A stretch of DNA of 64,000 bases from positions 44,330,333 through 44,394,332 of the forward strand of contig OY282560.1 in assembly GCA_958295665.1 (NCBI GenBank), written 5' to 3'. The stretch is from Tipula vernalis. Lineage: Eukaryota > Arthropoda > Insecta > Diptera > Tipulidae. Below are positions 1 to 11,833 of this stretch, piece by piece (position 1 is the first letter of the stretch; every line of letters starts with the position of its first letter). The translations under genes and the position numbers were made by a program. The notes under the pieces were generated by a model that made no database searches, was not told the origin of the DNA, and worked only from the letters and a program-made list of their open reading frames with translations.

Positions 1-3000
1 TCAATAGGCTACAGGATCTGTATTTATTTTGCCAACTTGCATTTGGATTGCTCGAATATTTCTAACCATTTAATAGAAAATTCGATTTTATTGAAAATCA
101 ACTGAGCTATAGCCCACAGATTTTGAACGGCAAAAATGTAAAATGCTCCGATTACGTTGGTCAATAGCTCTATCAATAGGCTTCAGAATCTGTATTTATT
201 TTGCCAACTTGCATTTGGATTGCTCTAATATTTCTAACCATTTAATAGAAAATTCGATTTTATTGAAAATCAACTGAGCTATAGCCCACAGATTTTGAAC
301 GGCAAAAATCTAAAATGCTCCGATTACGTTGGTCAATAGCTCTATCAATAGGCTTCAGGATCTGTCTTTATTTTGCCAACTTGCATTTATATTGCTCGAA
401 TATTTCTAACCATTTAATAAAAAATTCGATTTTATTAAAATCAACTGAGCTATAGCCCACAGATTTTGAACGGCAAAAATCTAAAATGCTCCGATTACGT
501 TGGTCAATAGCTCTATCAATAGGCTACAGGATCTGTATTTATTTTGCCAACTTGCATTTATATTGCTCGAATATTTCTAACCATTTAATAAAAAATTCGA
601 TTTTATTAAAATCAACTGAGCTATAGCCCACAGATTTTGAACGGCAAAAATCAAAAATGCTCCGATTACGTTGGTCAATAGCTCTATCAATAGGCTTCAG
701 GATCTGTATTTATTTTGCTAACTTGCATTTGGATTGCTCGAATATTTCTAACCATTTAATAGAAAATTCGATTTTATTGAAAATCAACTGAGCTATAGCC
801 CACAGATTTTGAACGGCAAAAATCTAAAATGCTCCGATAACGTTGGTCAATAGCTCTATCAATAGGCTTCAGGATCTGTATTTATTTTGCTAACTTGCAT
901 TTGGATTGCTCGAATATTTCTAACCATTTATTAAAAAATTCGATTTTATTGAAAATCAACTGTGCTATAGCCCACAGATTTTGAACGGCAAAAATGTAAA
1001 ATGCTCCGATTACGTTGGTCAATAGCTCTATCAATAGGCTACAGGATCTGTATTTATTTTGCCAACTTGCATTTGGATTGCTCGAATATTTCTAACCATT
1101 TAATAGAAAATTCGATTTTATTGAAAATCAACTGTGCCCACAGATTTTGAACGGCAAAAATCAAAAATGCTCCGATTACGTTGGTCAATAGCTCTATTAA
1201 TAGGCTTTAGGATCTGTAATTATTTTGCCAACTTGCATTTGGATTGCTCGAATATTTCTAACCATTTAATAGAAAATTCGATTTTATTGAAAATCAACTG
1301 TGCTATAGCCCACAGATTTTAAACGGCAAAAATCAAAAATGCTCCGATTACGTTGGTCAATAGCTCTATCAATAGGCTTCAGGATCTGTATTTATTTTGC
1401 CATCTTGCATTTGGATTGCTCGAATATTTCTAACCATTTAATAGAAAATTCGATTTTATTGAAAATCAACTGAGCTATAGCCCACAGATTTTGAACGGCA
1501 AAAATGTAAAATGCTCCGATTACGTTGGTCAATAGCTCTATCAATAGGCTTCAGAATCTGTATTTATTTTGCCAACTTGCATTTGGATTGCTCGAATATT
1601 TCTAACCATTTAATAGAAAATTCGATTTTATTGAAAATCAACTGAGCTATAGCCCACAGATTTTGAACGGCAAAAATGTAAAATGCTCCGATTACGTTGG
1701 TCAATAGCTCTATCAATAGGCTTCAGAATCTGTATTTATTTTGCCAACTTGCATTTGGATTGCTCGAATATTTCTAACCATTTAATAGAAAATTCGATTT
1801 TATTGAAAATCAACTGTGCTATAGCACACAGATTTTGAATGGCAAAAATCAAAAATGCTCCGATTACGTTGGTCAATAGCTCTATCAATAGGCTACAGGA
1901 TCTGTATTTATTTTGCCAACTTGCATTTGGATTGCTCGAATATTTCTAACCATTTAATAGAAAATTCGATTTTATTGAAAATCAACTGAGCTGCCCACAG
2001 ATTTTGAACGGCAAAAATGTAAAATGCTCCGATTACGTTGGTCAATAGCTCTATCAATAGGCTTCAGAATCTGTATTTATTTTGCCAACTTGCATTTGGA
2101 TTGCTCGAATATTTCTAACCATTTAATAGAAAATTCGATTTTATTGAAAATCAACTGAGCAATAGCCCACAGATTTTGAACGGCAAAAATCTAAAATGCT
2201 CCGATTACGTTGGTCAATAGCTCTATCAATAGGCTACAGGATCTGTATTTATTTTGCCAACTTGCATTTGGATTGCTCGAATATTTCTAACCATTTAATA
2301 GAAAATTCGATTTTATTGAAAATCAACTGAGCTATAGCCCACAGATTTTGAACGGCAAAAATCAAAAATGCTCCGATTACGTTGGTCAATAGCTCTATCA
2401 ATAGGCTACAGGATCTGTATTTATTTTGCCAACTTGCATTTGGATTGCTCGAATATTTCTAACCATTTAATAGAAAATTCGATTTTATTGAAAATCAATT
2501 GAGCTATAGCCCACAGATTTTGAACGGCAATAATCAAAAATGCTCCGATTACGTTGGTCAATAGCTCTATCAATAGGCTACAGGATCTGTATTTATTTTG
2601 CCAACTTGCATTTGGATTGCTCGAATATTTCTAACCATTTATTAAAAAATTCGATTTTATTGAAAATCAACTGAGCTATAGCCCACAGATTTTGAACGGC
2701 AATAATCTAAAATGCTCCGATTACGTTGGTCAATAGCTCTATCAATAGGCTACAGGATCTGTATTTATTTTGCCAACTTGCATTTGGATTGCTCGAATAT
2801 TTCTAACCATTTATTAAAAAATTCGATTTTATTGAAAATCAACTGAGCTATAGCCCACAGATTTTGAATGGCAAAAATCTAAAATGCTCCGATTACGTTG
2901 GTCAATAGCTCTATCAATAGGCTTCAGGATCTGTATTTATTTTGCCAACTTGCATTTATATTGCTCGAATATTTCTAACCATTTAATAAAAAATTCGATT

Positions 3001-4204
3001 TTATTGAAAATCAACTGAGCTATAGCCCACAGATTTTGAACGGCAATAATCTAAAATGCTCCGATTACGTTGGTCAATAGCTCTATCAATAGGCTACAGG
3101 ATCTGTATTTATTTTGCCAACTTGCATTTGGATTGCTCGAATATTTCTAACCATTTAATAGAAAATTCGATTTTATTGAAAATCAATTGAGCTATAGCCC
3201 ACAGATTTTGAACGGCAATAATCTAAAATGCTCCGATTACGTTGGTCAATAGCTCTATTAATAGGCTACAGGATCTGTATTTATTTTGCCAACTTGCATT
3301 TGGATTGCTCGAATATTTCTAACCATTTATTAAAAAATTCGATTTTATTGAAAATCAACTGAGCTATAGCCCACAGATTTTGAACGGCAAAAATGTAAAA
3401 TGCTCCGATTACGTTGGTCAATAGCTCTATCAATAGGCTTCAGAATCTGTATTTATTTTGCCAACTTGCATTTGGATTGCTCGAATATTTCTAACCATTT
3501 AATAGAAAATTCGATTTTATTGAAAATCAACTGAGCTATAGCCCACAGATTTTGAACGGCAAAAATCTAAAATGCTCCGATTACGTTGGTCAATAGCTCT
3601 ATCAATAGGCTTCAAGATCTGTCTTTATTTTGCCAACTTGCATTTATATTGCTCGAATATTTCTAACCATTTAATAAAAAATTCGATTTTATTGAAAATC
3701 AACTGAGCTATTATAGCCCACAGATTTTGAACGGCAATAATCAAAAATGCTCCGATTACGTTGGTCAATAGCTCTATCAATAGGCTACAGGATCTGTATT
3801 TATTTTGCCAACTTGCATTTGGATTGCTCGAATATTTCTAACCATTTATTAAAAAATTCGATTTTATTGAAAATCAACTGAGCTATAGCCCACAGATTTT
3901 GAACGGCAATAATCTAAAATGCTCCGATTACGTTGGTCAATAGCTCTATCAATAGGCTACAGGATCTGTATTTATTTTGCCAACTTGCATTTGGATTGCT
4001 CGAATATTTCTAACCATTTATTAAAAAATTCGATTTTATTGAAAATCAACTGAGCTATAGCCCACAGATTTTGAACGGCAAAAATCTAAAATGCTCCGAT
4101 TACGTTGGTCAATAGCTCTATCAATAGGCCACAGGATCTATATTTATTTTGCCAACTTGCATTTTGATTGCTCGAATATTTCTAACCATTTAATAGAAAA
4201 TTCG
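1..4204. repeat. 172-bp satellite array, about 24 copies
   Basis: Tandem head-to-tail monomers of 171-172 bp. The word TCAATAGGCT recurs at 1, 173, 345, 516 and so on to the end of the array. The array is already running at base 1, so its left edge lies outside the window. It ends inside a monomer at about 4204 (after AAAATTCG), where unrelated sequence begins. Monomers differ by a few substitutions and fall into subtypes: GCATTTGGATTG versus GCATTTATATTG, TTTAATAGAAAA versus TTTATTAAAAAA, and AAAATGTAAAATG versus AATAATCTAAAATG. Small indels sit near 1133, 1989 and 3710. No open frame is conserved across monomers. A pericentromeric or heterochromatic origin is inference from its satellite nature. 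Confidence 0.97.
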
Positions 4205-4330
4205 GTTAGATATGGATTAGTTGTACTAAATATTCTGGTAACGAAATCGCCATAAATTCAAAAAGCAAGCTACTCCTAAAATTTAGCAAGAGTAGGTGCG
4301 TGCAGTCAGAAGTACTTGAATAACTCGATA
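4205..4330. other. satellite to LTR junction sequence
   Basis: Short non-repetitive spacer between the broken last satellite monomer and the start of recognisable LTR sequence. Nothing coding is seen. Confidence 0.6.
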
Positions 4331-4669
4331 TTTTACTGTACTAAAATTTAATTTTCCATGATAAAACTGTTCTAAATATTTCTACACTATTCTTACGGTA
4401 AAAGTCATAAACTTTCTAGAAGCTTGGTTTGTGTATATAAAAAAAGGGGGAACGAGATCGAATTTGGAATTATTAATATTTGGTAAGCGATAGTGTGAAT
4501 ATTAAAAAGGAATTAAAAAGTGATTTAAAAAGTGTTTTAGTGCAAAATAAAGAGTAAAAGAGTGAAAATAAAAAAATTAATTGTGTCGTTGCTGATAAAT
4601 TGAATTGATTTTGTTTTTATTCACAATCCAGTGATTCGAACCCTGGAGTGAAAAGACAAAAACGTTACA
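4331..4669 (+). repeat. LTR fragment, LTR family A, 5'-truncated
   Basis: Matches the LTRs at 41823-42196 (minus) and 42235-42551 (plus). Shared blocks are TTTACTGTACTAAAAT, TTTCCATGATAAAA, TTCTAAATATTTCTACACTA, a TATATAAAAA promoter-like box near 4435, and a 3' end with TTCACAATCCAGTGATTCGA running to CGTTACA. The LTR start (TGTAACGGTGACACC in the other copies) is missing. No internal retrotransposon sequence follows it, so this is a truncated solo LTR or a broken element end. Confidence 0.75.
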
Positions 4670-5990
4670 ATACAATGGTTAGCATTCAAGACAATTTCTT
4701 AACCTTGCTCGAAGCTCATACGCAACATTACCGAACACAATGGCTAATTCGACTAAACCAGACATATTCATATCTTATGAATGGGGTGTTTGGTTTTATA
4801 TGTGGAATTTGTTAATGCAAATTGCATAAGGATTTTTAAGGGAATTAAGTTAAGCCACAAAAATTTTTTAGTTGCTTGCTGTGTATCCACCACCTGTGAT
4901 CGATACACAGAAATACGTCCATAATTTATTTAATTAACCTGGCAATAAGCAATTAGTGTTTAAATTTTTCTTGACCCAAACTGCTGAAGAAGCAATGAGT
5001 GCCATATTTTAGAAATATGAAGTTCAAAAATGTTTTAAACGATAATCATTTAAATAGCAATAGACTGAAATTATACAAGAATCATTAAGTCTAAAATATT
5101 GTAGACCTATACATAAAATAAAACATTAAAGTTATGTTTCACGCTAAATACTATATATGAAACATTTACAACAAAACCAATAAAAGCTAACAAATGTTAT
5201 TATGTTAATTTTGATTTATGTTTGTACATATATACATAAAACATATGTATGGACCTGCATATCACCATCATACATGCAGATTTATGGTTTCTAATTAATA
5301 ATAGTTTTTATTGTTGTTCTAACTAAGTTCTATCTATAGCTAACTAATAAAAAAAAACACTTTAGCATTTTATTTTTATTCTATATAGAGTTGTTTAATT
5401 AGAAAAACATATCAATAATAATAATAATAATAATAATAATAATTAAAATAAATTAATTTGCTTTGTATTTTATCTAAACAAAAATCATAAAAAACCAGAA
5501 ATCAATTTCTCGCCATTCAAATCGCCTTTTAAACTTCTGAAACATTCCACATTGATTTATGATTTTGCAATAAAAACTTTTCGTTTTTCAGTTTGTTGTA
5601 ACTTGTAACAAAAATGAATCATATTTTATTACCAATAATTAATTAGTTAAACAAGTTGCAATAATAATTGAGATTGCGTCTTTACCTATTTGTCTCTGAC
5701 TTAAGTTATATTCTCGTTTCTCGATTTTCATGAATCCTCTAGGATTCTCACGTGATAATTTTGGGCAAGATCGGAAATTCTTCGCAGGTTTCGATTAAAA
5801 AAACCAAAAACCATAATGTACATATGTAATTCGAATTAAATCATTAAAATACACAACACAATGACTTACTATATGTGTATATATACAGAATTTTACACAG
5901 GTAATTAAGAAATCACTCAGTTAGAATAAAGACGTTGCAAATGTTATCACCATCGTAATTTGTAAAGCATAACAAAAAGTTTAATTGCAA
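4670..5990. other. AT-rich sequence without recognisable gene
   Basis: No open frame of note on either strand. It contains an (AAT)n microsatellite at about 5414-5443 and many short A/T runs. A short GC-richer stretch at 4880-4925 has no convincing exon signals. The 3' LTR of the neighbouring BEL/Pao element may reach into the right part, but its far end could not be placed. Confidence 0.6.
5414..5443. repeat. (AAT)n microsatellite
   Basis: Ten or so uninterrupted AAT units. Confidence 0.9.
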
Positions 5991-5999
5991 AAAATTCTT

Positions 6000-6580
6000 A
6001 CTTAACCACATCTAACTAAATTTTTTTTATTTTTTATTATTACACTTTTGATAATTCATTAATTACATTTTTAAAAACAACAACAACAAATAAAAAATTA
6101 TTAGATTTTATAAGTTTCTAATTATTATCATTAGTGGAAGCAAAGTAATATAAAAGAAAACCGATTTGATGTGGTTTAAAGCTTTGATAAATATTAATAC
6201 TTAATTGTAAATATGGTAGATGGCCAAAGACAATAAATGTAATAAAAAGAACGTTAGTTTCCAATTTAATACAGAAATGTATACAAATTATTGAGGCACG
6301 TTTCCAATTCGAATTTAGTCTATACTCCAACCTGAACAATATTTTTTAGTACTAAGATAATACAATAGAATGCAGTTAATATCGTTTAAAATGTTAGTTA
6401 CATATTTGTATCTTTAATTTGAGTTGCATTGTGAGTTGTTTGGTACTTTGCAACGTTTAAATGGAACGCAGCCAGTGTTTTTTAATCATATTGCTTTAAT
6501 CTAATTTAACATTTTGTTTTTAGGTTATACTCGGATGGGAATATGTGTCTTTAATGCATTGATGGTTGCCTGCGCCAACA
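6000..6580 (-). repeat. putative 3' LTR of BEL/Pao copy 1
   Basis: On the minus strand a purine tract (CAAGGGAGGCGGAA, 6581-6594) is followed at once by TGTTGGCGCAGG, the usual order of polypurine tract then LTR start in BEL/Pao elements. The LTR therefore begins at 6580 and runs leftwards. Its other end is not visible because no second LTR copy exists in the window, so the left coordinate is a guess. Confidence 0.5.
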
Positions 6581-6604
6581 TTCCGCCTCCCTTGAACGAC
6601 TAAG

Positions 6605-7860
6605 TTCAATCATTAGCTGCTAATTTAACGAGTTTAGTTATGGTTTGCTTCAATATGCCGGTTTTTGTGAATAGTTCAACCACTCGTATTTTTCCGTCAC
6701 TGCCGGGAAATAGTTTTTGTATTCGGCCAAGCAGCCACTTGAATGGTGGAGTTCGCTCATCTCACAACAACATGATGTCATTGAGGTTGACATCGCAGTT
6801 CGACGTAAGCCATTTTGATCTTTTCTGGCGAGTTGTAAGGTACTCCTTGTGCCAACGAGACCAGAAATGTCGACTATTTGCTGCATAAGCTTCCAGCGTG
6901 AATTGTATGGTATCTTGGTGGTAGTGATATCTACCTCGGGAATATAATTAGCTGAGTGGCCGATAAGGAAATGTGCAGGCGTGAATACATCAAATTCATC
7001 GTTACTGGCCTCGCACATTGGCCTTGAATTCAGCATCGCTTCAACTTGTGTAAGGACCATGTATAATTCGTCATTGGTTAATATTTGACTGCCGATGATC
7101 CCTTTCAGGTGGAATTTTAGAGATTTCACTGCCGCCTCCCATAATCCACCAAAATGTGGTGCGCACGGTGGATTAAAGTGCCAGTTGATTCTATCCTTTA
7201 ATAAAAAATTACTTATAGTATTTGAATTTCTATTTAATAAAGAGAAAACTTCCTTTAGCTCACGATTAGCGGCGGAAAAATTCGAGCCGTTATCGCTATA
7301 AATGTTAGTTGGGATTCCGCGATGAGAGATAAATCTTCTCAACGCTGCCAGAAATGATTCGACGTGTACGGCCTTAATACTTGTGCATATGAATAAGGCG
7401 ATGTATGATTTTTGTGGTTTTTGTCCTCGGTCGCGTCTCTTATAGGTAAGTATAGGTCGCGCGTATTCGATTCCCACGTGTAGGAACGGTCTTTCATTCT
7501 GCACTCTACAGTCTGGTAAATCAGCCATCACTTCATTTGGTATACGCGGTTGATACCTCGAACGGATGGTGCATCTTTTTATTATTTTCCGGATCATTGT
7601 TTTTGCTCGCACTATCGAAAAACCTTGCTTCAGAGTGTTGCTTAGAAACGATAAACCAGCATGTCCCTGTTGAATGTGAGGTTCTCGGATAAGTAATTTT
7701 ACTAGATTACTGTTTTATGGTAGAATTGCTGGTTGTTTTATCTCAAACGATGCTACTGAATTATCAATTCTACCACCAACTCGCAGTATTCCAATATCAT
7801 CGATAAACGGTGCTAATGGAAGTATTTTACTGCAGCGTAGTTCGTCTCATGTTAGCGGAC
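6605..7860 (-). pseudogene. BEL/Pao integrase (copy 1)
   Basis: Broken integrase of a BEL/Pao element. An H2C2 zinc-binding region upstream reads LAPFIDDIGILRVGGRID and then LLIREPHIQQGHAGLSFL (about 7850-7640). The catalytic core runs 7612-6890 and holds HVGIEYARPILTY, SDNGSNF (second catalytic Asp), WHFNPPCAPHFGGLWEAAVK and LNSRPM. The C-terminal DUF5641-like domain (FKWLLGRIQKLFPGSDGK) continues in a different frame from about 6880 to 6650, so there is one frameshift near 6885 and at least one in-frame stop. The enzyme joins cDNA to host DNA; this copy cannot make a full protein. Confidence 0.9.
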
Positions 7861-7899
7861 CAGCAATCTTTGGTTTAGTTGCTCGACAGTTATTTGTAA

Positions 7900-8926
7900 A
7901 CCAATAAATCCAACTGATAATGACTATAATTTTTTGATAACTGGAGTACTCTTCTATAATTAATTCAAGAATATTTGTGTTGGAACTCGATGTGAATGCA
8001 TACATATAGTATTTGGTGGTCGCTCCTCCTCTTTAGTAACCACCATTGTTTGTGTTCGTGGGGTAGTTCCGCTGATATACCTCTAGACGCGCAGTCTGCC
8101 GGATTTGACTTTGATGGAACGTGTCGCCAATTGCTACGACTAACCTTTTGCATTACCTGCGATGTTCAGTTTCCTACAAAAGTAGACCACCTTCGAGGGT
8201 GGGATGATAACCAATCCAAACCTATTTTGGAATCGATCCACGCTGCGATTGACTCGATTGCGAAGGTGGTGGATGCTGTTATTGATCCAACTAGCCTTAC
8301 CAAGAGAACCCTTGCACATAACTCTAATCGAGGAATAGAGACTTACTTGATTGGCGCCACCTTGGTTGTTGTCGTAATTATTCTGGATGAACAACGCCCG
8401 TTTGTATACGTGACACGTAAATAGGCGACGGCTGCGTAGGCCAGTTCATGGTTAACCTTTTCATCAAGTAGCAGGGATCTCGGAATATTTATTTTAGTAG
8501 TATGATTCATGTCTTCCCTCATTCGATTCCACCTTTCCTCCACGCCGGACGGTAGTTTGTCATCCCAATTAAAATTTGATAACCATAATGATTGTAAGAG
8601 AATTTTGAACCGTATCGTACTAGGAGCTAACCATCCCAATGGATCAACAATTTTGCTGCTCTCTGAAAGTATAATTCGTTTGGTGACCGACGTAGCTCTT
8701 TGTAATGCGGCTGTGAATTGAAAATTATCATTGTGTGGGTTCCAGTTGACTCCGAGTATCTTTGTATAACCTTCATTGCCACTATCTTTGATTTCCTTTG
8801 ACTGGTTTGCTCTTTATTCTTCAGCGATTGTGTCGAGTAACTCGGTTGAGTTTGAGCTAAATTTGCGCAACTTCTTACCCGCTTCGTACAATATTGTGAT
8901 GAGATTTTAAATAAAATTTTATACAT
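7900..8926 (-). pseudogene. BEL/Pao RT end, A17 region and RNase H (copy 1)
   Basis: Minus-strand frames carry KIVDPLGWLAPSTIR and LWLSNFNWDDKLPSGVEERW (about 8690-8540), the junction typical of the BEL/Pao Peptidase_A17 region that follows the reverse transcriptase, and WRHVPSKSNPADCASRGI (about 8120-8065), the end of the RNase H domain. Frame changes between these blocks show indels. The RT active site is absent. The region fits directly upstream of the integrase remnant and belongs to the same element. Confidence 0.82.
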
Positions 8927-8930
8927 TCTG

Positions 8931-9589
8931 ACAAAATTTTCTAACCGATTGGATTTGTATCACTTGCATGTGGTTAAGCTTACAAATTAAACAGCAAATA
9001 CAAAAACACAAAAAGAACTGCATAATCACAATTGTGTTTGTGAGAGGGTATAATTCGCAAATTTACAAATATACGTTTCTACAATACGTGAGGCCAACAA
9101 CCACCCAACAAAACAACTTAAAACATCAAAAGGCCAAAAACAAAAAAACAATACATATTCGGTAAAGCAGGTATATAAAGATAATGCAGTTACAAAATTA
9201 ACTGTTCTTGTAATTGCGAATATAAACAAAATTAACAGCGTTTGTAAAAAAAAAAAATTATTGGAGAAATCGGAGTATTTTAGGTGGTTCGGTAGTACGG
9301 TAGTACTCTTGATCAAATGGTAGTACAAATACTCCGATCGGAGTAAAATGACAGCGCTGCTTGGCGGGTGTCGAGTTCAAATATTTTCACATGGAAATTC
9401 CTAACATGATTTTACACGTTAAAACATAATTTAAAAGGTGTCTAATTATTTGCTACAATATTTGTTAATTTAGCATTTTTCCCATCCACGTCCCGTGGGT
9501 CATAAATTTAGGCTGATAGGTTGAAGTTGAATCCCTGGTACTCTATTAGAATTTTCATCTTGTTGAATTTGCATCATCCGTCTTTGGGC
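8931..9589. other. spacer between BEL copy 1 and env remnant
   Basis: No convincing coding sequence. It has a TATATAAAGATA box near 9171, a perfect 14-bp palindrome ACTCCGATCGGAGT at 9331-9344, and three copies of GGTAGTAC between 9280 and 9330. These may belong to an LTR, but no matching second copy was found. Confidence 0.4.
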
Positions 9590-10135
9590 GTTTGACCCTT
9601 ACTTTGTTGACGAAGACCATGAGGATTGAACCGCAAATGATAAAAATAATACCAAAATCGATTTTCTTTGTTGTCGTTAATTATTTCCTGTAGCTGTTCG
9701 ACGTTTTCCATATACAAGTTGTGCAGGTATCCCAAATCAATTTTGATGCCCTTCTCTGTGATATTTGTTCGTAATACCGATGGCAGGATTTGGAATGTTT
9801 TTTCTTCTTTGTTAGTAAATGTTGCGTCATTAATTTTTACTGTTTCGTTGTTGTATTGCAACAGAAAACTTCCTTTCAAATATTTTTTAGTGTTGTTATA
9901 TGCAACATTTCCGTTGAAGTTGCTTAAAAATACTAAGTTTTCTTTCAACCTTTCGATGATTTGATTTTTGTTGAATAATTGGAATTCGCAGTTGGCGTTG
10001 GCATCCCTTATTAGTTGGTTAATGCAATGATCTCTGCCTTTAGTTCTTTTAGGCAATTCAATTCGCAAATTGTTGTCTCACGGAAAAGGTTGCATTTCCG
10101 AGCAATTCCAAATAACTGGTTCAGGTTGAGTAGTT
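9590..10135 (-). pseudogene. retroviral-type env remnant (Errantivirus-like)
   Basis: Minus-strand frame of about 160 codons resembling the C-terminal half of the envelope protein of insect endogenous retroviruses of the gypsy group. Seen: an Asn-rich ectodomain with several N-x-S/T sites, a Cys-containing region, and a hydrophobic membrane segment followed by a basic tail (about 9640-9580) that lies in another frame, so a frameshift separates ectodomain from anchor. Upstream similarity continues to about 10135, interrupted by a stop near 10080. The N-terminal part, gag and pol are absent here. Assignment rests on overall composition and domain order and is moderate; the copy is clearly dead. 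Confidence 0.5.
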
Positions 10136-10299
10136 GTTGAAATGTGGAACGACCAGGAAACCAACTGCAGCTCAAACACCGTTTGTAAATTCACTTATTT
10201 TATTAATATACACCGAAATGTAGAATTACAAAATACAATGTCTTTTTATATGCTATAGGTTACATTTTTTATTCCAATTTGTTGAACCACGTATTTCAA
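10136..10299 (-). other. possible LTR sequence 3' of BEL copy 2
   Basis: Directly downstream of the copy 2 pol stop on the minus strand. It has an AATAAA signal in TATTAATAAAATAAG and ends where env-like sequence begins. It may be the LTR of either neighbour; no second copy is available to decide. Confidence 0.3.
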
Positions 10300-11833
10300 T
10301 TGATTTTTTTCATTTTCTTCTTTTTTTTATATAAGATTTGTTTTCCCACCGGTCGAGACTGGTGAGAGTCATCTGGGTCGACATCCTTGACATCCAGTAT
10401 TGCAAGTTTTGTCACTGGTCGTTTAAGTGTGCCGTTCGCTGTTTTTAATAGGCATTGTCGTACCTGGCATGTTTCAATAACAATGGCTCTCTGTCATTCA
10501 TTACGGTGATTTTCGTTAATTATCAAGACGAGATCATACTTAGGCATGATGATGATAGGTTTTACTCGTTTGTACCACTTTGTTCGTCTTGGAAAGTCTG
10601 GTAGATATTCTCGTAACCATCGGTGCCAGAAAATGTCTGCGATCCGTTGTGAATTTTTCCAATTGTTTTTCAGGATTAATACGTCATCTGTACATGGCCC
10701 AAATGGTTTTGCTCATCCAGAGGAGCCCAATAACAAATGGTTTGGCGTAATTGCTTCGGCTGATTCGTTGTCCAATGGTACATAGGTGAGGGGGCGTGAA
10801 TTGATGGAACTCTCAGCTTCCAACAAGAAGCATCTCAATGTCTCATCATTCGGATAACGTTCTGGCATAGCATGCCTGATGCTCCTTTTGACGGATTTAA
10901 CGAGGCGTTCCCAACAACCGCCCATGTGTGGCGCTGCTGGAGGATTAAATCTCCACTTAATGCGAACGAAGGTGTTCTGGAGATCTTTTTCTTTTTCTTT
11001 CCATGTGCGTTGTAATTCGTTGTTCGAGCCATGAAAATTTGTACCGTTGTCGGTCCATATTTCAAGCGGTTGACCCCGTCGTGCAATAAAATTACGTATT
11101 GACATAATGGAAGAGTGAAAATCTAATGAGTGTACAATCTCAATATGAATTGCGCGAATTGTCAGACATATGAAAAGAACGCCTCACCTTTTTTCAACAT
11201 GTCGACCTACTTTGACTTTACAGTGTGTGTTGCTAGACGTGTTACAGGGTGATCGGCCATTATTGGCACCCTTTGTTTTGCACTCATGAGTTTGCATATA
11301 TTGCATTTCTTCCGAAGTTTCTGAAGCAATACGCGTAATCGGAATATTACAAAACGTTGTCGTAATTCATTCACGACGGTTTCATGATTTTGATGGTCTT
11401 CGTCTTCGTGGTAATATCGAACCAATAAAAATGTTATCCAATGATCGGTTGGCATGATGATGGGATATCGTGTATCAAACGGAATCGATGTATCTTTTGA
11501 GAGCCGTCCTCTCTGACGTAGGATATTATTATCATCCAGAAAGGGTATTAGTTGAAAAAGGAGGCTGCTAGTTTCCAGTGCCGTATTGGGATCTTGTTTT
11601 GGTTGATCGATTTCACGAGCGTAGATAGCCTGTTGCGCATATCGATATATTTCGTTTTCGGCGTTCGCAATTTCAGTTGTATCGATCGTATCTTTATTGT
11701 GCGGTGATATTTTATGACGTGCAATATGAAAAAATCGCATTGCATATGCTTGTGTTCGTACTAGACGCATCATTGGAGTGATTGTTGACGTTTTCGTCGG
11801 AACGTGAAGCATAATTGGCATAATCTCTTCCAA
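10300..11833 (-). pseudogene. BEL/Pao integrase (copy 2)
   Basis: Minus strand. The H2C2 zinc-binding part lies in 11833-11207 (FLDDNNILRQRGRLSKD, RYYHEDEDHQNHETVVNELR, CNICKLMSAKQR). The catalytic core is in 11105-10713 with IWTDNGTNFHGSNNEL and WRFNPPAAPHMGGCWERLVK and the E-containing SINSRPLTY. The C-terminal domain continues in another frame to about 10300 and ends in a Lys-rich tail. The core and H2C2 parts are out of frame with each other near 11200, so the gene is broken in at least two places. Confidence 0.9.

Larger units (their letters stand above)
6581..8930 (-). mobile_element. BEL/Pao retrotransposon, copy 1, 5'-truncated
   Basis: Minus-strand remnant whose coding order matches BEL/Pao pol: end of reverse transcriptase with the Peptidase_A17-type region, RNase H, zinc-binding H2C2 region, integrase core, DUF5641-like C-terminal domain, then polypurine tract and LTR start. 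Gag, protease and the catalytic palm of the reverse transcriptase are missing, so the copy is 5'-truncated near 8930. Stops and frameshifts are spread along it. Confidence 0.88.

Noticed and set aside
1134..1322. 62-codon open frame inside the satellite
   Set aside because: It comes from one variant monomer and is not kept in the others; a chance frame in tandem DNA.
1..4204. CRISPR array
   Set aside because: Repeats are 172 bp, contiguous and without unique spacers, in a eukaryotic setting; it is a satellite.
7996..8424. 142-codon plus-strand frame in BEL copy 1
   Set aside because: Shadow frame opposite the RNase H and A17 region; no motif of its own.
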